Below, one piece after another: positions 22,746 to 33,000 of a DNA stretch of 64,000 nucleotides (positions are counted from its first letter, which is position 1; every line of letters begins with the position of its first letter). The DNA comes from Paroedura picta (taxonomy: Eukaryota > Chordata > Lepidosauria > Squamata > Gekkonidae), in NCBI RefSeq assembly GCF_049243985.1, contig NC_135373.1:96405213-96469212 (forward strand), written 5' to 3'. The notes beneath the pieces were generated by a model, which searched no databases, was not told the DNA's origin, and saw only the letters and a program-made list of their open reading frames with translations. A program made the translations under genes and the position numbers.

Positions 22746-24382
22746 CCAAGCCAAAAGACTTGCAGTTTGGACTGTCAAAGCGACCTGACTGACTTGCACT
22801 CAGATGGGATGGGGTTTCATTGTCCTGGTCTTCTTTGAGAATCATTGTTCCTGACTGGCTCACCCTGATTGGAGGGTGACGGTCAACAGTATTCCTATAA
22901 AGGTAACTTACACCCATCGGGGGGAGGGGAGAGATGGGTTACAACAACATGCAAAGCAACACACAGGGCCTGAGTAATATATTACAGATTACTAGCCTGA
23001 CCCAGTTGTTATTGGGGGCCAAGAACCATCTCACTGCATATTTTCGCTACTGCATTATTAAAAATCTGAAGAGACTGCAATTTGTCTGTCCACACAGATG
23101 TATGAATATATAGGAAGCCAGACTTGGTTATTGTAATTGTTCCTACTCACATTGCTTATGTTTAAGCCTGAACCATTTTTTAAAATTTCTTTCAGTAAAG
23201 CTAATGGCTTTTATCTGTGTATTCCACTGGTACACATGTAAACAGGAGACAGGAGGCAATAATCTGGTACTAAGAGTTAATGTAATTATAAATTTAGTAC
23301 ATAGCTAAGCTACTGTTTTTCATGCCAAATAGCCCACCTCTTTTGACTGTCCAGAGATACCAGGCTGGATTCACTGAGCTGTGTGAGGAAGTGGTCCTCT
23401 CAACTCAGCTATTCAATGTGGCATCACTGGACATCATCAGGCCTTACCCTATGAGTCCCAGGATTGGGATGAGCTCATCCCTCCCCCTCCCATTATACTC
23501 ATGGCCCCTCAATATAAAAAGTCAAGCCTGGGGAGAGGCGAGAGGAACAGAGTGTCTTTGCTTCAATAATCAGAGACAGATAGGTGGCATGGGGCCAGGA
23601 GAGGTTCCAGAAGAAAAAAAGGATAAATATGAAAAGATGCAGAGGAAGGAGAATTAGAAGAATGTGCAGCGGAGGACTGAACAACTCCATAATCCATAGT
23701 GACAAATGCTTTGATCTTTTGCTTTTGTTTAGTGATGCACAGAACAGTTTGTCCCGACATAGATTCAGAAGAAAGATATGCATATAAAGCATGGCACATC
23801 CACCCTGCTATGCTGCCTGTCAGTTAAAGTCAGTCAGTCAAGACACTGCTGGCTTTCGAAGGCAGGCTGCAGAGCCATCACTTGTCTTCCCAGATGACCT
23901 TATTCCAGCACTTCTGCTGCCAAGAAACCCGTTTCCCAGCGCTGAAGCCACCAGCTGTAATTGCTGGGGAAGTGCCACAGATATCTACTGCCACCTTTAT
24001 TTTCCCTTAAGAACACCTCCTCTGTTTTCACCCCAGGAGGGCAAATAGTAACAGGATAAGGAGGGGGTAGGTGCCCAAGAACAGAGGTATTTTCTCGAAG
24101 TCGCAGAGAGAACCGGTTAATCTCCTCCTTCCTCTACCATCTCAGCCCATACCATGATGGGAGGACATATCTAGTATTGAGAAAAATACAGAAACATCAG
24201 AAAACTCTATTCACAAATATCCTGTATCTTTTCTAGATTGGTCCAAAGATTCTTGTCCCAACAACCACAGGTATTTTGTGGGTTGGGCTGTGGGGATGAT
24301 GGCTGTGCTGGAGTCATGGCACTTGAAGGACTGTCCCTATGCTAAATATGTCTTTTATTATGGCTGCATGTGTTCTTTAGTA

Positions 24383-24795
24383 AGGTAAAGGTAAAGGTAT
24401 CCCCTGTGCAAGCACCGGGTCATGTCTAACCCTTGGGGTGACACCCTCTAGCGCAGGGGTAGTCAAACTGCGGCCCTCCAGATGTCCATGGACTACAATT
24501 CCCAGGAGCCCTGCTGGCAGGGGCTCCTGGGAATTGTAGTCCATGGACATCTGGAGGGCCGCAGTTTGACTACCCCTGCTCTAGCGTTTTCATGGCAGAC
24601 TCAATACGGGGTGGTTTGCCAGTGCCTTCCCCAGTCATTACCGTTTACCCCCCAGCAAGCAGGGTACTCATTTTACCAACCTCGGAAGGATGGAAGGCTG
24701 AGTCAACCTTGAGCCAGCTGCTGGGATCGAACTCCCAACCTCATGGGCAGATAGCTTCAGACAGCATGTCGCTGCCTTACCACTCTGCGCCACTC
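24383..24795 (-). repeat. Sauria-like tRNA SINE, interrupted by a MITE
   Basis: On the minus strand: tRNA head (gtggcgcagagtggtaaggc; B box gttcgatccc), a conserved middle (cttccgaggttggtaaaatg), a LINE-related tail (ggtaatgactggggaaggc) and an acctttacctttacc end. It is flanked by a perfect 14-bp duplication TGTGTTCTTTAGTA (24369-24382 and 24796-24809). Without the inserted MITE it is about 280 bp. Confidence 0.9.
24454..24578. mobile_element. Palindromic hAT-type MITE (copy 2), nested in a SINE
   Basis: 125 bp, almost perfectly self-complementary (CAGGGGTAGTCAAAC ... GTTTGACTACCCCTG). Perfect 8-bp duplication CTCTAGCG (24446-24453 and 24579-24586). It lies inside the SINE, so it is younger. 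Confidence 0.95.
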
Positions 24796-24809
24796 TGTGT
24801 TCTTTAGTA

Positions 24810-26587
24810 TGACCTGCCAATGTTCAGCTGTTTTTCTCCCAACCACCCCCCTCTTTTATTGAGAGGCTAAGCATTTATCCTCTGTACCATGCTGGTTCTA
24901 CAGACTACAATGTGCAATCCCCAGAGTGAAGCTGTCCCACTGCCTCCTAGTAAGTACACCAAAATGATGATATTGCTTCTTGTGACTTGAACTGATAAAG
25001 CAGTAAGAGGAAGCAGCTTTATTCCCTGGACAAAAGACCAAAGGACATAGGTAGTTGCACATTGTGAGTCTTTCCCCAATTAATACAGCACAATTTCTGA
25101 GAGCAATTCCCTTATATGACAGCAAGTGATGGTGGAAGTTGCCAAAGTCGTGGTTCTTATTCATTTTAACGCTGCCAGTCCTAAATGTTTGTTTGCCAAT
25201 GTTGCAAACCTGTTTCAGTATTAAAATACTAATTTAGGCAGTCTTGTGAATATGTTTTTGGTGTTACGTCAGCTGAGTTATTTGAGCACCATTTTGGAGA
25301 TTGGCCTGTGGGGATGACTTGGACTAAAGACAGAAATTATCTCCCATCCAGGTAATTGTAACAGGTTGGCAAAGCCTGTGGAAAATGACCATCTGTTAAC
25401 AGATGTCAGTTTTGCTGGCTTGTAAGCACAGCTGGCTTAGTATCCCCCTGGGCAGCCATGGGAGAGATGGATCTAACACTATGAGGCTGCACATAAAGGG
25501 GCAGGAAGAACATGTTAAACAAGCATTATGGCTTTTTCAGATCCCTGATGTGTCAATGATTTAGTTTTGTGCATGTGTGGGGCTGGTGAAATGGGAACAA
25601 CGATTCATCTGAACAGCCAGATCGCTCCTCAAATTGAAGAGTAGTTTATAGGCAGCCATTCAGAAACACCCTTCCATAATACTGCACTAAATATTACTTT
25701 TCAGCTCACTGCTCAGTCAAAATTGACATTAAAATAGATGTCAACTGTATCTCAAATGCAAAAGCACACTGTCTGCTCTCAAGCAGAAATAAAAACATGG
25801 ATGTCAATCTCCAGGGCATACTTTGACACTTAGATTCTGTGAGAACATAGGAGTCTGATTTACTAATGGGTTCCTCCCCACTCAAAATAGATGCATACAT
25901 TAGGACAATAGGCTCCCTGAGAACTGGTAACTGATCTTGTCAATTATTCAATCTCTCCTACCCACAGGCCCCAATTAGCAGTTCCTAACACCTTGCCTCA
26001 ACCTGATAGCTTTCCATCTGGTACTCAAGGGGCTGTCAAGAAATAAAACATCTTTTGTTCTACTCAGGTAGAGCAATCACACTTCCTGGTAACCTATTAA
26101 GGTTTTTCCCAAAGTAGTATCTTCACCTGGACAAACCCACCATGACTCCTATGGGAATCTCATCAATACATTGTTTTAGGGGCTAGCATGTCAGCATAGT
26201 TGGAGGTAACATTTTCTCTATAAAATAGAGCACCAAGCACCAGTCTATGTATTGATGTGTTCTGGGACTCTCTGAACACCCCCACTTGCATGTGGCCCTG
26301 CTTTCCTCTTCTCTGTGTGTGTTCTGAGCAACATACATATACTATCTACTTCCATATAGGCTTTCTTCTTCCTTGTTTCCATGAAGTGCTTGCTGTTTCA
26401 TTGCTGAATCCACAGATCTTTCTCCATGTCATGAATGTAAATATTGCTGTTTCCCCAAAACACTATTCACCTTCACCTCTTGTTTTCCTTAGACAATCCC
26501 ATGTATATGTTTTACATGCTTTGATGTGCTTGTTGTATATCTTTAACCATCTCTAATACAGACTATTTTCAGTTTACACCTGACTGG
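24810..26587. other. Intergenic stretch, no gene seen
   Basis: AT-rich DNA downstream of HEBP1. I see no exon chain and no clear mobile element. Confidence 0.4.
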
Positions 26588-26593
26588 TTTATT
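26588..26593 (-). terminator. HEBP1: Candidate HEBP1 polyadenylation signal
   Basis: AATAAA on the minus strand about 300 bases downstream of the HEBP1 stop. It is the first canonical hexamer I see after the stop. If used, the 3' UTR would contain the CR1 fragment at 26640-26745. Confidence 0.45.
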
Positions 26594-26639
26594 CAGAATT
26601 TCTTAAGGGAACTTCCCCATAAAAACTGATAGAATCAAT

Positions 26640-26745
26640 ATAATCATAGAATAATAGAGTTGGAAGGGACTTCGTGAGTCATCTAGTCCGACCCCCTGCA
26701 CTAAGCAGGACAACCCTATTGGTTATCCACAGTAACCTGCTACCC
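26640..26745 (-). mobile_element. CR1 LINE 3' tail fragment
   Basis: The plus strand reads atcatagaataatagagttg, then catctagtccgaccccctgc, the reverse complement of the CR1 3' end. It lies about 150 bases past the HEBP1 stop and may be part of the 3' UTR. Confidence 0.8.
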
Positions 26746-26891
26746 CTTTCACGGAATCATCCCATCATTGTCCCCTCTCACTAAGTCTCCAATTAAACAA
26801 TAATGTCCCCAATTAAGTCAGAGGAGCTCCTGTTTGGGTAACACATCAGCATGTCTCAACAGTGAGACAGAGAATGTCCATTCTTGGATAG

Positions 26892-27063
26892 TCATTTTTT
26901 CAATAACCAAACCTCATTGCGTCGACCATAGGGCTTCATGGGGGGATCATAACCATTGCAAAAATAGAAGTCTTCATGGAAGGTTCCCTCATTTCCTAAG
27001 GTAGAAGTTAGCTTGGCTGCATAATTCACATAATCCACTTCCTTGGCATAGCCCCCAAATTGT
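26892..27063 (-). CDS. HEBP1: HEBP1 coding exon 4 and stop
   Basis: A 172-bp final coding exon after acceptor tttcctag. Encodes [12 protein letters not shown] through [20 protein letters not shown] and TGA. Very close to human over the last 25 residues. Confidence 0.97.
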
Positions 27064-30000
27064 CTAGGAAACAAGAAAAACAATGGAGACTCATGATGAG
27101 AGCTGTGCAATGACATGGTTACGCTCCCTTCATTTCAAAGGAATTTGGTGAAGGGAATCGTCCAGTGAATGGGGTCCTGATTTCCTGCCTTAGGCACCAA
27201 CATGCTTTGCTCCTGCGCTGCCTCAGGTGCCCTGTGCTCTGGATTCTAATCATGGAGGATAAAAGGGTGATTGACAGGTGGGCCAGTCACTGAAGAGAAG
27301 GTTGAACAGTGCAGTGTTTCATCCCCTCCAATTTTCTGACTCTGCAATAATGTCTTGAAAACACCTTAAGAGGCCTTTAGCATATCAACAAAATCTTGAT
27401 AATGACTTGAACAGGAGAACATATAAAACTGGTACTATACACCAAGAAGCAAACGTATTTTCTCAGATCATTCTTTCCCACATCCAACTTAAGTCAAGGA
27501 AATCTCCAACCATCTTTTTTTACTTAAAACTTTTCACAAACATTAAGTTCATCAGATCCACCAAGTAACAAATCTCGCCAATCCCTGGCTATGGGGAAAA
27601 AATAATGGAAAGAGATCTGTGGGACTTCTGTGGGACATGTGTCCACTGCTATTTGCCCAGATGCTAGCCAGGGTTAGAACAAGTCATTTCTGCAGCAATT
27701 TCAGAAAACATCAGTCAAGAGACATTCATCTACCAGAACACCATAAAAATCTGTTATGGTTAGGGTGATTGCTACGAAGGGAACATTTTCTGGGAAAGTC
27801 CTAATACGACATTTCATGACTGACGTTCCAAATGAACTGCAGAGGCTGGTCTTTCATATGCTTTTTGCTGTGCCCATATAATTAAAGTTGATTCCCAACC
27901 CTACTGTTCCCAAAAAGAGACATTTGAAATATGGTGCTTGACAGCAGAATTCATCACAATAATTTGAATGAAGTTCAGCTTCCCTTGATATGAGAGTGAC
28001 ACCCAAAGGCAGTTTAGGCCCTACAATCTGCAGCGTTTTTTCACTGGGCGTTCATAGCAGGCAGAATTCATTCAGGTTCTCTCAGCTTGAGTTTAAAGGA
28101 ACTGTCACAATGCAAGTGACAGGCTATCAATCCTTAATACATTTGTTCATGTTGCTAAATAGATTAAGTATCCAAGACAGTGATGGAAAGCAGTTGCGTA
28201 AGGGAGCAAGAATTGTCTTTGTGGCATCAGAGAATAGCTCAAGTAACCAAATATCTGCTCCTCAGCAATGGCCTCCTTGACTGGATTTAACCCTGGGCTT
28301 CCATGGCATGTGGAGGAGCCAATCCCCAAATACTCAAGTGTCTCACTAATACTAGCCATCAAATTAAACAATATGTTTGACCTGAGTTGGGTCAGGGGAG
28401 CCGTTCCGGAGGGAGGGGTAGTTTGCGCCACTGTGAGGCTGTACATGTACCACTGACTATGGCGTGTGGAGCCTCCCCATGGAGGGCTGCTTTGCTTAGG
28501 AAAACAGTGGGGGAGGGAAGGCCAAACTGACTTCTGGTATGTTTAAGAAGTTTGTTCCCTGATAGTAAAGCAGCTGGAGATGTGTATGTATATTTGCATG
28601 AAGTGTGTGCCCTGTGTGTGCCTGTAGCAAATGTTACAATAGGTGAAGACCCATCAGCCGTAATACAAGCAAATGAAATGATTTTCAACCTGAAAATGGC
28701 AAATAACAGTTTATTCCACTATAAACAATTCCTCAACATTCCAAAACATCAAAATAAACTCCTAGGTATTTTTTCGTTTTTGGTATCTTTATCTGTGATG
28801 TAAGATACTCGTTAACCTTTAATAATATTTGAAGGCCTCTGTATAGTGGATACCATAGAAACTTTTGGAGATTGAACCACATATTACCATAGGATTAAGG
28901 TCATATCCTTTTGATATATGACAAGAATGTATTAAAAGAAGACTTATTATTAAAGTTTAAAGAGTATCTTCACTGACAAAGATATCGAAAACAATAAAAT
29001 ACCTAGGAGTTCGTTTTGATGTTTTGGAAGTTTGAGGAATTGTTTATAGTGGAATAAACTGTTATTTCCCATCACCAGCTTGAAAATCATTTCATTTGCT
29101 TGTAGAACAAATGTTGGTTTCTCTTCAGTTTCCTCTGTGGGGCATTAAGAAAGGTAAGTGCTTTACATATTCCAGAGCTAAACCAAGGTATCAAGACCGA
29201 ACACCTGGTATCCACCCCAAGGAATTTACAATAACCATGATATAAGATGCATTAAAATTGCCATGTAATTCACCCTGCTGTATGCAGGTATTTTAGATTT
29301 TTTGGTTTACATTATTTCCTGTGAAATTTAAAACCTCCTGTTTGATTTGTGCGAGAAAATAAGTGTGATACATCTTCGTCTCAGCTTGGAAGGAGCTCCA
29401 TTTACTGCCCCACAAACAGTCAACCAACCATCTCACAGCTAGCTCAGTAGTGGTGCACCGTCTGCATTATGGCATATAACCCACCAATACCAAACCCTGG
29501 ATTGGGAAACCTACGTGGAATAAACAGTCATTCCTTCTCTGTCTTCTAGCTGGATGCTCTCATCACTGGGCAATGGAGGATTGGTCTGGAACTGGCTAGG
29601 GATGCGTAGCAAGACTTTCACCTTCTGTTGCAATGACCCGTCCTGCTCAGGAAATACAGTGGTACACACGGGGGCCATCATTCCCATCCCAGCTCCTAAA
29701 ACAGAAACAAGTCACAAAGCTACCTATCATCTCCAAAGGCAGCAATGATCTTACGATCTCCACCCCCCTCCCCCATGTGCTGTAAATGTGCTACAAGACT
29801 TAAATGGGAAATCAAGAAGGTTCATAAAGCTTCTCACCCTGGTCATTGCTTCCTCCAACGTATTTGAGGAGTTTCAGAACTGCTTCACGTAAAGCCTCAT
29901 CAAACGGCTTTCCAGTGAGCTCAACAGTAGCAAATTTGCCACCGTCATACTCCCTTTCTTCATATGCTACATCATCCTGATAAGACAACAAACAGTTGGG

Positions 30001-33000
30001 AATATCTTTGTTAGATTTGTAAATTGTTCTCTCTTAGGAATGAAGAAGAGCACTAAAAAGTTTCATAACATTAAAATAAATGTCCATTAAAAAACAAAAG
30101 TTGCCCCATATAACTCCAGCCCTTAAGTATACGACCAAACAAGGTCTTTATAAGGCTTTTAGGGGGGGAAAGATCACGATGAAACAGGAGTCACTGTTCA
30201 AAGAAAATTCAAGGTATCTCACACACCTTCTAGATAAAAGCAGAGATCTGTTTCTGAGGAAGAAACCTAGAACAAACAGTCACATTTACTCCCAAGCCAG
30301 GTTATGGTTTTTAAATTGTTGTATCTTATGAGTTGCATTTATAACATATCAAGAATAATTTGTTGCTTGTAAGTTTATATTTGCTTTCATTATTTAAATG
30401 TAATGTGAAAAGCAATAAAATATTGATTAGCCTACAGCTCTAAGCCCTGTTGTCATCTTTCCAATATGGACGGATGGTGAGACATGATAAACAACTTCTT
30501 TGGGCTGGGCCTCATGAGACCGGCGCCTGGGGAAAATGCTGGGTTTGATAAGCAGCTGAGAAGATACTAAAGGGGGAAAACACACACTGCATCCATGCTG
30601 CTTTGGGCAACTGATTATTCTGGAGTGTCACAAAATTTATGGCCACAAATATGCTTTCTCTCACTATTTGAACAGGTCAATATGGTAAGACTGCAGTTTG
30701 AAAAAATCGCTGGCAAAAGAATAACAAGAAACCTAGAAGTCAAAGACTTCAGCAATATGCATTCAGCGACAATCTCTTTTAAGTATGGAATGTCCAATAA
30801 ACTCCTGACTTTTTTTTTTATAATTTCATCTTTCAGAAGGTGGAGATAGGAACAAGGGGACTGGCACAGAATGACCTGAGGCTAACCAATAAGCAATGCT
30901 TGGTTGATGGAATGAAAGTAGCCGGAACTTGGGAAGAAGATGACTGACCACATAATGCTGAGATTCTTGATTATATCAGTGAAAGGTGGATGGAGTCAAA
31001 TAAGCCCCCTGAACTTCAGGCAATTTGATTTAACAACATTAAGGAAATGACAGGATTCTTTGGCTAGATAATAAAGCAGTTAAAGGAGTCTAAACAAGAG
31101 AAATGACCAAAGTCAAACACTGACCAGGACAGCCCATACACATATTGTCAGGTCTCAGAAGCTAAACAGAGTTGGCTTTGTTGAGTATTTGGCCTTGTTG
31201 AGTATTTGGATGCTACAAGGTTCCGGTATTAAATACTTTTCATAGAATATTTCATCAGCACCGACAAAAAAAATGTATCCTCCAAGCAGCATAGTACCCT
31301 GCATTGCATGGATCCAGTCTGTTGCATTCATATAATATATACAACTGGAATTAAAAAAAGACAATTTTTACATGCACCTTTGAATTTTTGGGCTGATTTT
31401 GCCAGCTATGCCACAATGTTTTTTCTTATGCTGATATTGTGACCATTTGCCTGCAATCATTTGCTTACACTACACATATAACAAACGATAAATAAATAAT
31501 ACCAAAGACAAAATCACAATCCAGTACTGATGGGAAAAAATGTGAGCTGTCTACAGCAGGGGTGGTCAACCTGTGGTCCTCCAGATGTTAGTGGACTACA
31601 ATTCCCATGAGCCCCTGCCAGCAAATGCTGGCAGGGGCTCATGGGAATTGTAGTCCATGGACATTTGGAGGACCCAGGTTGACTACCTCTGGTCTACAGA
31701 AGCCAATCATGGGTGCCTAAGAAGCCAAGTGGCCAGCTGGAAATCAAGCATGCATAAGACATTGAGGGCGAGGGCAGATAACAGTTGTGTCTAAGTTGAG
31801 CTGCTCAGACTCAAGGCCAAATTACTGCATCCCTCAGTCCACCACAGGGACACAATTTAATTGGAGATCCCCGCTGCAGGGTTTAATCTTTTCGAGGACC
31901 ACAGGATGCAGAAATAAGGGGTTCCTAACCCCCACCCCATACTATTCTCAAGAGCCACTGATTCAACTCTTGAAAAATGCATGGAGCAGACAAGAACTTC
32001 TTATTCCCCCTCGCTGTAGTCCCCAGCAGGAGATTCTTCACCTCAGTTTTTTAAAAAGTTTTAAAAAAATACCAGAGACAGTATTGTCTAGTTTGGCCCT
32101 CATAGGGACAGCGCTGGAAAAGTAAAACTAACTTTGGCAAGGGACACTGAAAACTGCAAGAAGGGATTTTTTACCTAATCTGTTTTGAAGAAGAGGAAGG
32201 AGAAGAGCTGTTTTATTTTACCCCATTTTTTACTACCTGAAGGAGCTGAGTAATTAATGATAGTAAGTAAGGAAATCCAAGTCTCTACCCAAGCCTATGG
32301 AAGGGACAGTGTTTTGATGATTCCTAATTCAGCACTTTCTCACTGGATTCTTGCTTTGACTGTTTTTGGCAGGAGAAATGTGGTGACTGGAGATCTGACA
32401 ACTGATATCTAGGCAGTGGAGATCAGTTCACCTGGAGAAAATAGCTACTTTGGAAAGAAAAGCTATTATTATGTATCCTGCTTTATACTACCGGAAGGAG
32501 TCTCAAGGCGGCTTACAATCACCCAGTGAAGTAGGTGAGGCTGAGGGAGCTATGAGGGAACTGTGACTGGCCCAAGGTCACCCATCTGGTTGCATGTGGA
32601 GGAGGAGTGGGGAATCAAACTCCATCCTCCAGATTAGAGACCACCACTCTGGCTTTCTGAGCTGGGTTGGCCTCCTGCTCAGTGAAGATGGGAAACTGTT
32701 AAGAGGCTACAGAGAAAAAAGTATTCGACTCATTTTGCTTCCATCACCTCACAAAAGGTGAGTTGCACACAACTCTGCAGAACTCCAAAACCCCAAAATG
32801 CAAACAAGTTGGTCACGGAATACTTTGCTTTTTCGAATGAGTTAAAACCTTCAGCAGCAGATAAACTGCATACTGAAGTAGAGAATGAATTTGCTACTGT
32901 GCTCTGAGAACCACTGGCTATCATCTGTGAGAAATCCTGGAAGACAGGTGAGGTGCCACAAGAAGCCCGATGGGTAAATGTTATTCCTGTGTTACAAACT

